Positions 9,432 through 19,710 of a stretch of DNA of 64,000 nt are shown piece by piece. The notes beneath the pieces are model-generated. The model saw nothing but the letters and a program-made list of their open reading frames with translations, made no database searches and had not been told where the DNA came from. The stretch spans positions 1,302,001 to 1,366,000 of the forward strand of contig CANMWO010000001.1 of the NCBI GenBank assembly GCA_947501695.1. The letters are read 5' to 3'. The position numbers and the translations under genes were made by a program. Source of the stretch: an uncultured Sphingomonadaceae bacterium. Its GTDB lineage: Bacteria > Pseudomonadota > Alphaproteobacteria > Sphingomonadales > Sphingomonadaceae. Position 1 is the first letter of the stretch; every line of letters begins with the position of its first letter.

Positions 9432-11582
9432 TCAATTGCTCAGCAATGCGTATATTTCGAACTCCTCGGCTGAAATTGGTCCAGATCTCAGAAAACCTTG
9501 AAAAAGCTGACAGCCTTGCTCCGCAAGCGTAGTCAGTTGAGCTTCCGTCTCGACACCTTCGGCAATGACGGACAGGCCCAGACTACGGCCCATTTCGATG
9601 ATGGATTTGACGACCACCTGATCTTTTGTCGAGCCGCTGATATCGCCAGTCAACCCACTATCAATCTTAATATAGTCGAGGGGTAAATTTTTAAGATAGG
9701 CCAAACTGCTATAGCCTGTTCCAAAATCATCAATCGCTATGCGCAATCCCTGCTCTCTCAACGCAGAAAGACGCTGTGCGGCACTTTTGAGGTCACCAAT
9801 TAGCTCGCTTTCGGTAATTTCCAAAGTTGTTCGTTTGGCTTCAAAACCGGCGTTTTCAATAGCTTGCATCATGCCTTCAACAAAATCAGCATTGGCAAGA
9901 TCGCCAGCGGTAACGTTGATAGATAGCCGCAAGAAGGAGAGGCTTTCGGGCCAATGGCCGGCGATTTTAAAGGCAAGCTTATGAATATGCGATGACAATA
10001 GCTCCATCAAACCAGCGCGCTCCGCTACCGAAAATAGCGTAGCGGCACCCAGAAAACCCAGCGTCGGATGGTTCCAGCGCGCCAAGGCTTCGGCGCCTAC
10101 CAACTGCCCTGTTTCCACCTTTATCTGAGGTTGCAGCGCGATCGTTATATCACCACGCTCTAAAGCGTGGGCCAAATCTGATTCTAGTTGTTGTTCCACG
10201 AGGATGTTTTCCTCGGAGGAATTGCTCACTATCAATGGTAATGCGTCGGATGCCATTGCTTCGGCCAAAGCAAGTGTCGCCCGCCTGATTAACACGGCCT
10301 CATCCGAAGAATCGCTTGCAATTGCTACCCCTGCCCGTGCCACTAATCCGATATTTCGCGCTTCAACAGAAATAGGCTCAAAGACCTTGCTCAGCAATTC
10401 TTCGGCATAGTTGGTATATTCTAGTGCGACATCGCTCAAGTCACTCAACAGCTCCATCACCACAACAAAATTTTGCCCGTCCATCCTGGCCACCAGGCAC
10501 TTGTCGATGGAAAAACCGAGGGTTTCTGAGATCAGTCGTTGACCGATGCGACGCATGATTTCATCACCAACGCTGCGGCCGTAGGCCGCGTTGATTGTCG
10601 CGAAATTCTTTACGCCAAACATAATAAGGCCCAGATTACGGCCAGTTGCAAGGCGGCTACGCATCCAATTCCTAGCGGATGAACCATTTCGCAGGCCTGA
10701 TACCATATCGCGTCCAGTCCAACCAATGTCTGTTTCATTATCTGTGACACGCTCCAAGCGGCCATGTATCCGCTCTCCAGAATCATACAGATGATGGATA
10801 ATTTTATCGCCATTCCTGAAGTGCGCCACAGCGGCCTGAGTAGCCCCGGTACGCAAACGTCCCATGGCTCCGCGGACACGCATTCGGTCTTCGTCCGACA
10901 AAACTCGATAAATTCCGGTCACTGGATAGGTATTAAAACTAACTTCAGGAAAACTTGATTCCAATTTCTGACTATACCAATTTTGGCTAATGCCGAGCTT
11001 TGAAAACGACCATTGTTCATCAACTTGCGTCAGTAGTCTGTTAAAATCATGGGTAGCTTCCGTTCCACCACGAATATTTTCAACATAGCGATAGGCAAAA
11101 TTTATTGCTTGATCGAGATTGGCATTCGGGTTGGCAATATCCAAAAAATGGGTCGCGCCGGCGCGATGACATTTTTCAGCAATATCATCCTGCTCCCCTT
11201 CATCTGCTAATGCGAGAATGGCAATGCCGTTATTTTCATCTAGGCCAGCCAAATCAACAATTGCAGCTAGCCCATCATCGATTGCTGCACGCAAATCAAC
11301 AACTGCAATTAAGGCATTGGAGGAAAGAAATCGGCCTCTCAAACCTTCTTTACGGCGAGCAGAACTAACCTGCCATCCTCCCGCGGAAACTTTCGCAGCC
11401 AGAGGATCCCGGTCGTGGAAGGACAATAGAAACAGATTTTTCACAGCTGCTAAACCCGATATTGTTTGCGACTTTTGAATATTTTTGGTTTCCTGTTTCC
11501 CAATTTTGACCCCCGCTGGCCAATTGCAAAAATTCCTATCCTTTTCCATAGCGCCTAAATCTTTATAGGCCGTTGCTTGCAT
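9432..11582 (-). CDS. EAL phosphodiesterase with degenerate GGDEF domain
   Basis: A 716-residue cyclic-di-GMP signalling protein. Residues of about 50-165 look like a receiver-type alpha/beta domain, about 190-290 looks PAS-like, about 310-450 is a GGDEF-fold domain and about 465-705 is an EAL domain. The GGDEF signature is replaced by DGQNF (368-372), so diguanylate cyclase activity is unlikely. The EAL domain keeps EAL at 498-500, the ITESE segment and DDFGTGYSSLAYL, so phosphodiesterase activity is plausible. No membrane segment is seen. The start may instead be the ATG at residue 12. It is divergent from moaA, about 48 bases away. Confidence 0.85.
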   Translation of the reverse strand: MQATAYKDLGAMEKDRNFCNWPAGVKIGKQETKNIQKSQTISGLAAVKNLFLLSFHDRDPLAAKVSAGGWQVSSARRKEGLRGRFLSSNALIAVVDLRAAIDDGLAAIVDLAGLDENNGIAILALADEGEQDDIAEKCHRAGATHFLDIANPNANLDQAINFAYRYVENIRGGTEATHDFNRLLTQVDEQWSFSKLGISQNWYSQKLESSFPEVSFNTYPVTGIYRVLSDEDRMRVRGAMGRLRTGATQAAVAHFRNGDKIIHHLYDSGERIHGRLERVTDNETDIGWTGRDMVSGLRNGSSARNWMRSRLATGRNLGLIMFGVKNFATINAAYGRSVGDEIMRRIGQRLISETLGFSIDKCLVARMDGQNFVVVMELLSDLSDVALEYTNYAEELLSKVFEPISVEARNIGLVARAGVAIASDSSDEAVLIRRATLALAEAMASDALPLIVSNSSEENILVEQQLESDLAHALERGDITIALQPQIKVETGQLVGAEALARWNHPTLGFLGAATLFSVAERAGLMELLSSHIHKLAFKIAGHWPESLSFLRLSINVTAGDLANADFVEGMMQAIENAGFEAKRTTLEITESELIGDLKSAAQRLSALREQGLRIAIDDFGTGYSSLAYLKNLPLDYIKIDSGLTGDISGSTKDQVVVKSIIEMGRSLGLSVIAEGVETEAQLTTLAEQGCQLFQGFLRSGPISAEEFEIYALLSN

Positions 11583-11630
11583 CTGAACAAAACGCTACGA
11601 TTTTGACCAGTAATCTATTGGAATTTGGTA

Positions 11631-12617
11631 ATGTTGGACGGATTTGGCCGCAAAATTGATTATCTACGTATATCGGTGACTGATCGATGCAATTTTCGTT
11701 GCCAATATTGCATGTCGGAAAACATGACTTTCATGCCAAAGGCCGAATTGCTTACACTCGAGGAAATAACGCTGATCGCCGAGCGTTTCATCGGTCATGG
11801 CGTCAAAAAGATTCGCCTTACTGGCGGCGAACCCTTGGTCAGACGAGATATGAGTGATGTGATCCAAAGGCTTGGACGCAAGGTTAAATCTGGCGAATTA
11901 GAAGAATTGACGCTGACCACCAACGGAACGTTGCTGAGTGAATATGCAGACCATTTGGCCGAGAATAATGTGCGGCGCATCAATGTGAGCATGGATACGC
12001 TAGATCCAGCAGACTTCAAAGAAATAACCCGTGGCGGAAAAGTCGAGCAAGTACTAACAGGAATAAAGGCCGCAAAGCAGGCTGGGATTCAGATAAAAAT
12101 CAATATGGTGGCCCTGCGCGGATTCAATCAGGACGCGCTGTTACCAATGGCAGATTATTGCGCCAGAAATGGTCACGACCTCACAATCATCGAAACGATG
12201 CCGTTGGGTGATGTTGGCGCTGATAGAAAATTGGAACATATTCCCGCAGAGGAATTTGTCGCGCCGCTATTGGAGCAATATTCATCTAGTTCTATTGCCC
12301 ATAAAAGCGCCGGTCCCGCCCGTTATATGGCTGTCGAGCCACTAGGCCTCCGACTTGGACTGATAACTCCACTTAGCCAAAACTTCTGCGACAATTGCAA
12401 TCGGCTACGTCTTACAACCGATGGCAAGATATTTATGTGCCTTGGTCACAACGCACATGTTGATTTACGCGCCGCCGTGCGCAATGAAGGAATTGAGGCT
12501 GTTGATCGGTTGCTTCAAAAAGCTTTGAAGCTCAAACCGTTACGACATGATTTTAATGCGCAATTAAATGGGTCCGCAGACATATTGGAGCGTCACATGA
12601 ACGTTACGGGCGGATGA
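11631..12617 (+). CDS. moaA: GTP 3',8-cyclase MoaA
   Basis: Radical SAM enzyme for the first step of molybdenum cofactor biosynthesis, converting GTP to 3',8-cyclo-7,8-dihydro-GTP. The SAM-cluster motif CNFRCQYC is at residues 20-27. The C-terminal second cluster is formed by FCDNCNRLRLT plus a further cysteine in MCLG. The chain ends in the conserved Gly-Gly (NVTGG). ATG 11631 is preferred over the upstream TTG at 11625 because GGAA lies 7 bases before the ATG. The stop overlaps nadK by ATGA, so the two are coupled. moaB lies far away in the same window. Confidence 0.96.
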   Translation: MLDGFGRKIDYLRISVTDRCNFRCQYCMSENMTFMPKAELLTLEEITLIAERFIGHGVKKIRLTGGEPLVRRDMSDVIQRLGRKVKSGELEELTLTTNGTLLSEYADHLAENNVRRINVSMDTLDPADFKEITRGGKVEQVLTGIKAAKQAGIQIKINMVALRGFNQDALLPMADYCARNGHDLTIIETMPLGDVGADRKLEHIPAEEFVAPLLEQYSSSSIAHKSAGPARYMAVEPLGLRLGLITPLSQNFCDNCNRLRLTTDGKIFMCLGHNAHVDLRAAVRNEGIEAVDRLLQKALKLKPLRHDFNAQLNGSADILERHMNVTGG

Positions 12618-13387
12618 GTGAAGTGAAATGGGCATTAGTAGTGTCCCCGACCCCGCAAGCACAGGAAGCGGGAGAAAAACTCAAACCGTTGATGGATTGG
12701 GTGCCAATCGAAGAAGCTGATCAAGCAGTTGTCTTGGGCGGTGACGGGTTCATGCTGCAAACTCTGCATCAAATGCTTAACCGACGTAAAATCATGCCCG
12801 TCTATGGGATGAATCTTGGCACGGTTGGGTTTCTGATGAACAACTGGCATGAAGATGATCTGGTCCGCCGTATTGAAGGCGCAAGACCATTCAAAGTACG
12901 CCCTCTTAAAATGGAAGTCGAAACTATTTCAGGCGCCAGTTTTGTACTACCGGCAATTAATGAAGTATCTCTGCTGAGAGAAACCCGACAGACTGCAAAG
13001 CTCGAAATTGAAGTTAACAACCGAATCATGCTCGAAGAACTTGTATGTGATGGCGTGTTAATTGCTACGCCCGCAGGTTCGACTGCGTATAATTTATCCG
13101 CCAATGGTCCGATATTGCCTCTTGGATCAAATCTATTGGCATTAACTCCGATTAGCCCCTTCCGTCCTCGGCGTTGGAAAGGTGCTATTTTACCAGACAA
13201 AATGCCGATCAGTATCAAAGTCCTTAATGCTGAAAAACGGCCTGTCAGCGCGGTTGGAGACCAACAGGAAGTCCGTGATGTCGCCAAGGTAACAGTATCC
13301 ATTGACCGCAACCAGACGCTCTCGATGCTATTTGATCCCGAACATGCATTGGACGATCGGATAGCTATGGAACAATTTGTTGTTTGA
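12614..13387 (+). CDS. nadK: NAD kinase
   Basis: A 257-residue NAD kinase that phosphorylates NAD+ to NADP+ with ATP. The GGDG motif is at residues 42-45 (VVLGGDGFMLQTLH). The second signature, TPAGSTAYNLSANGPILP, lies around 151-168. Length matches the short alphaproteobacterial form. It overlaps the end of moaA by four bases and is probably translated from the same message. tRNA-Asn follows 74 bases downstream. Confidence 0.95.
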   Translation: MSEVKWALVVSPTPQAQEAGEKLKPLMDWVPIEEADQAVVLGGDGFMLQTLHQMLNRRKIMPVYGMNLGTVGFLMNNWHEDDLVRRIEGARPFKVRPLKMEVETISGASFVLPAINEVSLLRETRQTAKLEIEVNNRIMLEELVCDGVLIATPAGSTAYNLSANGPILPLGSNLLALTPISPFRPRRWKGAILPDKMPISIKVLNAEKRPVSAVGDQQEVRDVAKVTVSIDRNQTLSMLFDPEHALDDRIAMEQFVV

Positions 13388-13461
13388 TGGCTTGCGGCGA
13401 GCAAATGACATTGTTATAGGCGCGCTTCACAAAGAAAGTCTCGATCGAAAATCGAGCCTGT

Positions 13462-13536
13462 TCCCCGATAGCTCAGCGGTAGAGCGTTCGACTGTTAATC
13501 GAAATGTCGTAGGTTCGAATCCTACTCGGGGAGCCA
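13462..13536 (+). tRNA. tRNA-Asn (GTT)
   Basis: A complete cloverleaf can be folded. The acceptor stem is TCCCCGA pairing with TCGGGGA, the D-loop carries AGCTCAGCGGTAGAGC, the anticodon loop is CTGTTAA with anticodon GTT, and the T arm carries GGTTCGAATCC. The discriminator base is G and CCA is encoded at 13534-13536. The gene stands alone between nadK and a convergent transporter gene. Confidence 0.97.
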
Positions 13537-13598
13537 TTTTTATCTGATAATCTCCAATAGTGCCTCGTCGATGTGGCGGATTTTTAGATATCCGTCGA

Positions 13599-14369
13599 TC
13601 AGAATTGCTGCCACAAGATGCGGATCGCGACATAGAGGATCAGCAAGGCAGTTAGCCGCTTGATCCAAAGTTCTGGCAGGGCTTTGCTAGCCAGAAAGCT
13701 TCCAATTTGTCCACCGATCAATACACCAAGGAATAACGGCCAATACGGCAAAAGCACTACACTACCCTGTTCCCATGGTGATTTCATCAATTGTCCGGCC
13801 AAACCGCTCACAGAATTGACGAGAATGAAAACACTTGCAGTTGCGGCTATCCGGCGGCTGTCGGACCAATTGGTCAATAATAAAATCGGAGCCAAGAAAA
13901 TACCACCACCGATACCGACCATTCCCGAGAGGAAGCCAATGGCTCCACCGGTAAATGGGGTAAACCAGCTTTTCTGTGGCCATTGCAATTGATGCGCATG
14001 TTTACGCTCTCGAAATAATGGTTCGATGACCAACAGAAGGCTAGCGATAGCTAACGAGATCCCCAACAGAACGAGAAAGCTATCACGATCAATTATGATT
14101 CGTCCTCCGATCCACGCTGCAGGTACAGATAGGATCAAGATTGGCCATATTTTCTGCCAAGGGATCAAGCCGCGTTTCTGAAACCGCAATGTTCCACCGA
14201 TAACAACTATGATATTGCACAACAGCGCAATGATCGGCAGTGCTCGATAATCGAAATCGACTAACGCCAACAGCGCAATATAAGTCGAACCGCCGCCGAA
14301 GCCGACTGACGCATAAAGCGCAGCGGTGAAAAGAAAGAGCAGCGCGAGACCGGCAGTACCAAAAGCCAT
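13599..14369 (-). CDS. TauE/SafE (TSUP) family membrane transporter
   Basis: A 256-residue integral membrane protein with about eight hydrophobic segments. The paired glycine-rich repeats of the sulfite exporter TauE/SafE family are visible: YASVGFGGGSTYIALL near the N-terminus and GFLSGMVGIGGGIFLAPIL in the middle. Members export or import sulfite, sulfonates or related organic anions; the substrate cannot be told from the sequence. It lies 32 bases downstream of secA on the same strand and may be read through from it. The tRNA-Asn gene points toward it. Confidence 0.88.
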   Translation of the reverse strand: MAFGTAGLALLFLFTAALYASVGFGGGSTYIALLALVDFDYRALPIIALLCNIIVVIGGTLRFQKRGLIPWQKIWPILILSVPAAWIGGRIIIDRDSFLVLLGISLAIASLLLVIEPLFRERKHAHQLQWPQKSWFTPFTGGAIGFLSGMVGIGGGIFLAPILLLTNWSDSRRIAATASVFILVNSVSGLAGQLMKSPWEQGSVVLLPYWPLFLGVLIGGQIGSFLASKALPELWIKRLTALLILYVAIRILWQQF

Positions 14370-14401
14370 GTCAGGTCTCGCCCAGCGTGCGGCTCACAAT
14401 A

Positions 14402-17128
14402 TCAATATTTGCCGTGACAATGTTTATATTTACGGCCCGAACCGCAAGGGCATGGGGCGTTACGACTGACACCTTCAAAATTGACACCATCGGGAGCCGC
14501 GCCGCCGGATTGGCGTGGCGGCAGCGTGGAAGAAACCGTGCCCAATGTGCCACCATCAATGTCATCGCTGTTATCTTCACCGGTAAGCGGATCAATATGC
14601 GTGGTCAGAAAATCTGGTAACTCTGGCAATTCCGGCACTTCAATTTCTTCCTGACGATGGAACTGACTAACTGCGATAGTCTTGGTTACACTTTCACGAA
14701 TGACTTCCAGCATGCGCTCAAACAGACCGAAGGCTTCTTTCTTGTACTCATCAAGCGGCTTCTTCTGCGCGTAGGCACGCAAAAAAACGACCTGACGCAA
14801 CGCGTCCAATGTCGCGAGATGCTCTTTCCAATGATGGTCGAGCGATTCCAGCAAAATTGATTTTTCAATTTGCACCCAAATCTCTGGATCAATCTGATCT
14901 ACCTTTGCATTGAAATCAGCGTCGGCCATTTCGGCAATCCGTGTCTCTATAATTTCTGGTTCAACAGCATCTTCTTGCAACCATGCGTCAATATCAGGCG
15001 TGAGACCGAAAACTTCTTCGACGCGTGTTTTTAGCGTTTCGATCTCCCATTGCTCAGGATAGCTTCCTGGTGGGCAACTGTCGGCAACTATGGCGTTGAC
15101 CGTTTCAAGGCGCATATCTTCTACAACATCGCCAACCGTTGATGCATCCATGATTTCAGCGCGTTGCTCGTAAATTACTTTTCGCTGGTCATTCATCACG
15201 TCATCATATTCAACGACCTGTTTCCGGGCCTCATAGTTGCGCGCTTCAACCTTCTTCTGCGCAGTTTCAATAGCTTTCGACAGCCACTTACCGCCAATAG
15301 CTTCGCCATCTTCAAGGTTTTTGTTCATCATCTTGGCGAACATGGTTTCCGTACCGAAAATCCGCAGAAGGTCATCTTCCAAGCAGAGATAGAAACGGCT
15401 GAGACCGGGATCGCCCTGACGGCCGGAACGGCCGCGTAGCTGGTTATCAATACGCCGGCTTTCATGGCGCTCCGTACCCAAAACGAACAAACCGCCCGCC
15501 GCACGTACTTCTTCGCGCAGTGCCCGAACTTCTTCCTCGATCTTGGCAATGGCTTTTTCGCGCTCAGGCCCCTCTTCCACATCTGCGAGTTCCTGCTCGA
15601 TGCGGAAATCGATATTGCCGCCAAGCTGAATATCGGTACCACGACCCGCCATATTAGTGGCGATCGTTACCGCTCCGGGGCTACCGGCTTGCGCAACAAT
15701 CTGTGCTTCTTGCTCATGAAAACGGGCGTTGAGCACATTATGCGTCACATCTTCTTTCTGGAGGAAATCTGACAAAAGTTCGGACTTTTCGATCGAAACG
15801 GTACCCACCAAAACAGGTTGGCCATTGTCGCTATGCTCTTTAATTTTTTTGGCGATCGCAGCAAATTTATCGAGTGTATTTTTATAAAACTCGTCATTTT
15901 CATCCATCCGCTGGATCGGTTTATTCGTCGGAATAGTCACGACGTTCATTTTATAGATTTCAAAAAACTCTGCTGCTTCAGTTGCAGCTGTACCGGTCAT
16001 GCCTGACAATTTGGGGTACATGCGGAAATAATTCTGGAACGTTATCGAAGCCATTGTCTGATTTTCTGGCTCAATCTGAACGCCCTCTTTGGCTTCCACG
16101 GCCTGATGAAGACCGTTGGACCAACGCCGCCCCTCCATCATACGTCCGGTAAATTCGTCAATGATGACAATCTTACCGTCGTTGACGATATAATCCGTGT
16201 CGCGCTTTCGCATGACATTGGCCATTAAAGCTTGATTCAGATGGTGAACAACCTGCGTATTCTCGTAATCATAGAGGTTGTCCCCCTCAAGCAGTCCGGC
16301 CTCTTCTAACAACCTTTCCGCTTTTTCTGTCCCGTCTTCGGTTAACGAAATACTGCGGGCTTTCTCGTCCTTCTCATAATCTTCGTCGGTAATATGCTGA
16401 ACAACCTCGTTCACCGAAATATACAGATCAGATTTATCGTCGGTTGGGCCAGAAATAATCAATGGCGTACGCGCCTCATCGATCAAAATCGAATCTACTT
16501 CATCGACGATCGCGAAGTTAAATGGTCGCTGAACCATTTGTCCTCGATCATGCTTCATATTGTCGCGCAGATAATCGAACCCAAATTCATTATTCGTACC
16601 GTAGGTGATATCTGCCGCATACGCCTCTCGCCGCTGTTCTTCGCTGATATTGGGAATGATTGTGCCAAGGCTCATGCCAAGGAAATTATAGACCTGGCTC
16701 ATCCACTCACCATCACGGCGGGCTAGATAGTCGTTCACTGTGACAACATGAACGCCCTTGCCTTCAATAGCGTTGAGATAACATGCCAGCGTCGCGACCA
16801 GAGTTTTACCTTCACCGGTGCGCATTTCGGAAATCTCGCCCCGATGCAATACGATACCGCCGACCATTTGTACGTCATAGTGCCGCTGACCCAAGGTCCG
16901 TTTTGCTGCTTCGCGTACAACCGCGAAAGCCTCTGGCAAAATATCATCCAGCGTTTCGCCATTGGCGACCCGTTCGCGGAAATATGGCGTCTTAGCCGCC
17001 AGTTCCTCGTCCGTAAGCGGTTCAATTTCTGGTTCAAAAGCGTTTATCTTATCAACCACTTTCATAATGGTTTTTACATAACGGTCGTTGGATGACCCGA
17101 AGAAGGATTTGGCAAAGCCGCCGATCAT
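14402..17128 (-). CDS. secA: Preprotein translocase ATPase SecA
   Basis: A 908-residue motor protein that drives preproteins through SecYEG. Walker [13 protein letters not shown] lies near residues 103-114. The preprotein cross-linking domain and second nucleotide-binding fold ([28 protein letters not shown]) are intact. The C-terminus has the zinc-binding motif [14 protein letters not shown], which contacts SecB and ribosomes. Full normal length. The ATG start follows the family N-terminus. It may form an operon with the TSUP transporter. Confidence 0.98.
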   Translation of the reverse strand: MIGGFAKSFFGSSNDRYVKTIMKVVDKINAFEPEIEPLTDEELAAKTPYFRERVANGETLDDILPEAFAVVREAAKRTLGQRHYDVQMVGGIVLHRGEISEMRTGEGKTLVATLACYLNAIEGKGVHVVTVNDYLARRDGEWMSQVYNFLGMSLGTIIPNISEEQRREAYAADITYGTNNEFGFDYLRDNMKHDRGQMVQRPFNFAIVDEVDSILIDEARTPLIISGPTDDKSDLYISVNEVVQHITDEDYEKDEKARSISLTEDGTEKAERLLEEAGLLEGDNLYDYENTQVVHHLNQALMANVMRKRDTDYIVNDGKIVIIDEFTGRMMEGRRWSNGLHQAVEAKEGVQIEPENQTMASITFQNYFRMYPKLSGMTGTAATEAAEFFEIYKMNVVTIPTNKPIQRMDENDEFYKNTLDKFAAIAKKIKEHSDNGQPVLVGTVSIEKSELLSDFLQKEDVTHNVLNARFHEQEAQIVAQAGSPGAVTIATNMAGRGTDIQLGGNIDFRIEQELADVEEGPEREKAIAKIEEEVRALREEVRAAGGLFVLGTERHESRRIDNQLRGRSGRQGDPGLSRFYLCLEDDLLRIFGTETMFAKMMNKNLEDGEAIGGKWLSKAIETAQKKVEARNYEARKQVVEYDDVMNDQRKVIYEQRAEIMDASTVGDVVEDMRLETVNAIVADSCPPGSYPEQWEIETLKTRVEEVFGLTPDIDAWLQEDAVEPEIIETRIAEMADADFNAKVDQIDPEIWVQIEKSILLESLDHHWKEHLATLDALRQVVFLRAYAQKKPLDEYKKEAFGLFERMLEVIRESVTKTIAVSQFHRQEEIEVPELPELPDFLTTHIDPLTGEDNSDDIDGGTLGTVSSTLPPRQSGGAAPDGVNFEGVSRNAPCPCGSGRKYKHCHGKY

Positions 17129-17236
17129 GATGATTTCCGATATTTAATTAGATATTGGGCGTATCAAAAAGCCCAGTTCTGTCTGCATTTAGGGATGATT
17201 AGGGACAAATCAACGCGGTGACTGTCCAAGAGGCAG

Positions 17237-17521
17237 CTAAGGCGCGCCTTCTTCATGCTCCAACTTATCACCAGTCGTTGAAGCTATTGGCAATACCGTC
17301 CAAATTAGATTGGTATCACGTACGCCGTTAACGGCCGCGACAAAAGGTTGTTCGCTAAATATCAATGCCCGTGTAGCATCATCCCAGTCCGCAGATTTGG
17401 AGAGCTCAGCCTCGGAAGCCGCTTCATTGCCAGCTGTTTCTGTCGCCATAGCAGCAGCCGGCGTATTAACGCCCACTGCATTGAAAAGCAGCAACATAAA
17501 ACTTGCAATATAGACGTTCAT
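17237..17521 (-). CDS. Small secreted protein of unknown function
   Basis: A 94-residue protein that I do not recognise. An N-terminal signal peptide is likely (NVYIASFMLLLFNAVGV followed by TPAAAMA), then an acidic, Ala/Glu-rich stretch and a short folded-looking segment (ATRALIFSEQPFVAAVNGV). The ATG at 17521 is used rather than an adjacent in-frame TTG. The gene sits between secA and argJ, divergent from argJ by 58 bases. It could be a small periplasmic protein, but only the signal peptide and reading frame support it. Confidence 0.45.
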   Translation of the reverse strand: MNVYIASFMLLLFNAVGVNTPAAAMATETAGNEAASEAELSKSADWDDATRALIFSEQPFVAAVNGVRDTNLIWTVLPIASTTGDKLEHEEGAP

Positions 17522-17579
17522 CAATAAGCCTTGTCCGGAGCTAATCGCTTTAGCAAACCAATAGATAAAGGCAAGTTAA

Positions 17580-18809
17580 GTGTCAGAAACTATATCACCT
17601 CTTGCCCCCACTCACATACCTGAGCTTCCTGAAATTTCTGGCGTTACCCGTCGCATCGCTGAAGCACGGTATAAAAAATGGGATCGTTGTGATCTAACTT
17701 ATATTGAACTCGCAGAAGGAACAACGGTTGCGGGCGTCCTGACTCAAAGCAAATGCCCCTCCACTGAGGTGGAATGGTGCCGCAAAGCATTGCCAGTCGG
17801 CAAAGCGAGAGCTTTGGTGGTCAACGCTGGCAATGCCAATGCCTTCACCGGCGCGCGCGGGATGGAAGCTGTCCAAAGGATATTGTCCCTAGCGAGCGAT
17901 CATCTAGAATGTAGCGAGGAAGAGATATTCGTTTCCTCCACTGGCGTAATTGGCGAACCTTTGCCCAAGGATAGGGCTGAAGCCGGTTTAAATGCTGCCT
18001 TCATTGCCGAACCCTGCAGTTGGACAGAAGCTGCGGCCACGATCATGACCACCGATACTTTTCCGAAAATGGCGACGACGAGCGCTATTATCGGTGGGAA
18101 GACTGTCCATCTAAATGGAATCATCAAAGGGTCTGGCATGATTGCGCCGGATATGGCGACGATGCTTGGATATGTTTTTACCGATGCGACAGTCGATGCT
18201 GGCTTGCTGCAAGAAATGCTGAACGCGGCAACGGTAAAAAGCTTCAATTGTATCACGGTTGATAGCGACACTTCGACCAGTGACACGGTTCTGGCCTTTG
18301 CCACAGGACAGCATGACGCCCCTGCCCTCAAGTCTTTTGACGATCCCGGAGCCGATGCGTTTCAAGCCGCGTTGAATGACTTGTGCATGCAAATGGCGCA
18401 TCTGGTCGTCCGTGACGGCGAAGGTGCTAGCAAATTTATCGAGATTACAGTGACGGGCGCTGAATCCGATGAAAGTGCGAAACAGATTGCGTTATCCGTT
18501 GCCAATTCGCCGCTGGTCAAAACGGCCATTGCTGGTGAAGATGCAAATTGGGGCCGCGTTGTCATGGCGGTAGGCAAAGCCGGTGAACCGGCGGATCGCG
18601 ACAAGCTGTCCATCGGATTTGGTGGTGTGACAGTGGCGCGTGATGGTTTGGTTGTTCCCGACTATGATGAAGCACCAGTCGCGGCACATCTGAAAGGCGA
18701 CGTAATTGACGTCAGCGTTGATGTTGGCATGGGTAACGGCAAGGCCACGGTCTGGACTTGCGACCTCACCCATGGATATATTTCGATAAATGCCGACTAC
18801 AGGAGCTGA
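17580..18809 (+). CDS. argJ: Bifunctional ornithine acetyltransferase / N-acetylglutamate synthase ArgJ
   Basis: A 409-residue ArgJ of arginine biosynthesis. It transfers acetyl from N-acetylornithine to glutamate, and in bifunctional forms also uses acetyl-CoA. The self-cleavage site is in KGSGMIAPDMATMLGY, where Thr194 becomes the N-terminal nucleophile of the beta chain. The start is GTG, which gives the expected N-terminal region. It is the first gene of a tight cluster with a GST and an inositol-phosphatase-like gene, one base and four overlapping bases apart. Confidence 0.96.
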   Translation: MSETISPLAPTHIPELPEISGVTRRIAEARYKKWDRCDLTYIELAEGTTVAGVLTQSKCPSTEVEWCRKALPVGKARALVVNAGNANAFTGARGMEAVQRILSLASDHLECSEEEIFVSSTGVIGEPLPKDRAEAGLNAAFIAEPCSWTEAAATIMTTDTFPKMATTSAIIGGKTVHLNGIIKGSGMIAPDMATMLGYVFTDATVDAGLLQEMLNAATVKSFNCITVDSDTSTSDTVLAFATGQHDAPALKSFDDPGADAFQAALNDLCMQMAHLVVRDGEGASKFIEITVTGAESDESAKQIALSVANSPLVKTAIAGEDANWGRVVMAVGKAGEPADRDKLSIGFGGVTVARDGLVVPDYDEAPVAAHLKGDVIDVSVDVGMGNGKATVWTCDLTHGYISINADYRS

Positions 18810-18810
18810 A

Positions 18811-19710
18811 ATGACCGAAGTCATATTGCATCATTACGAGAATTCGCCCTTTGGACAGGCTATGCGGCTGGCTCTGGGCTTGAAAGGCATAAGCTGGAAA
18901 TCTGTTCAACAGCCCGACATTGCACCCAAGTCAGACTTATCGGCTTTAACCGGAGGTTATGAACGCATCCCTGTGCTGCAAATTGGTTCGGATGTCTATT
19001 GTGATACAGCCGTGATCGTTGATGCCTTGGAGACGCTTAAACCAGAACCCAGTCTTTATCCCGAACCGCTAGGTTTTGCAGGGCGCATCATCGCTTTGTG
19101 GTCTGGCGGACTTTGGTTCATGCCAGCTGTAGGTGTTGCTCTGGGCACCAATCCCGCCATCGTCAGCGATGAATTTTGGGAAGATCGCGCCAAGCGCTTT
19201 GGAATGGATCGACAGAAATTCCTACCGATGGTGCCGCACCTCACCGGACAATTTGAGGCCGGAGCAGCTTTGGTTAGAGATTCTTTATCCGATGGGCGCA
19301 GCTATATTTCTGGCGATAGCCCCGGTCATGCGGACCTGATGTTGTACATGAATATCCGCTTTGCCAGCTTTGCCGGTCGTAAACCTTCCGAATTTGGGGC
19401 CAATGTTGCCGCCTGGTATGACCGTATCGATGCCATTGGCTATGGAACGTTCGAAGAATGGACCGGCGAACAGGCTATATCTTACGCACGAGACACAAGC
19501 CCAGCAGGCGATTGCGCCGTTAATGACGGTTACGGCTTTACGCATGGAGACAAGGTTTCAATTAGAACCGAAAGCCCCGATCCAGCTGCCGTCACTGGTA
19601 TATTAATCGGCCTTAATGATCGTCAGATAAGTATCAAACGTGAGGATGAACAGGTTGGCGAAGTGCATATACATTTCCCACGCCTGGGTCAGATATTGTC
19701 ACCGGCATGA
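18811..19710 (+). CDS. Glutathione S-transferase family protein
   Basis: A 299-residue GST-fold protein. The N-terminal thioredoxin-like domain covers residues 1-80 (HHYENSPFGQAMRLALGLKG, then RIPVLQIG and the DTAVI turn that binds glutathione). The helical C-terminal domain contains the SGDSPGHADLMLY motif. An additional 70-residue tail is rich in beta strands. The start at ATG 18811 is preceded by AGGAG at ideal distance; an upstream in-frame ATG lies inside argJ. The substrate is unknown. The ATGA overlap with the next gene indicates an operon. Confidence 0.85.
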   Translation: MTEVILHHYENSPFGQAMRLALGLKGISWKSVQQPDIAPKSDLSALTGGYERIPVLQIGSDVYCDTAVIVDALETLKPEPSLYPEPLGFAGRIIALWSGGLWFMPAVGVALGTNPAIVSDEFWEDRAKRFGMDRQKFLPMVPHLTGQFEAGAALVRDSLSDGRSYISGDSPGHADLMLYMNIRFASFAGRKPSEFGANVAAWYDRIDAIGYGTFEEWTGEQAISYARDTSPAGDCAVNDGYGFTHGDKVSIRTESPDPAAVTGILIGLNDRQISIKREDEQVGEVHIHFPRLGQILSPA

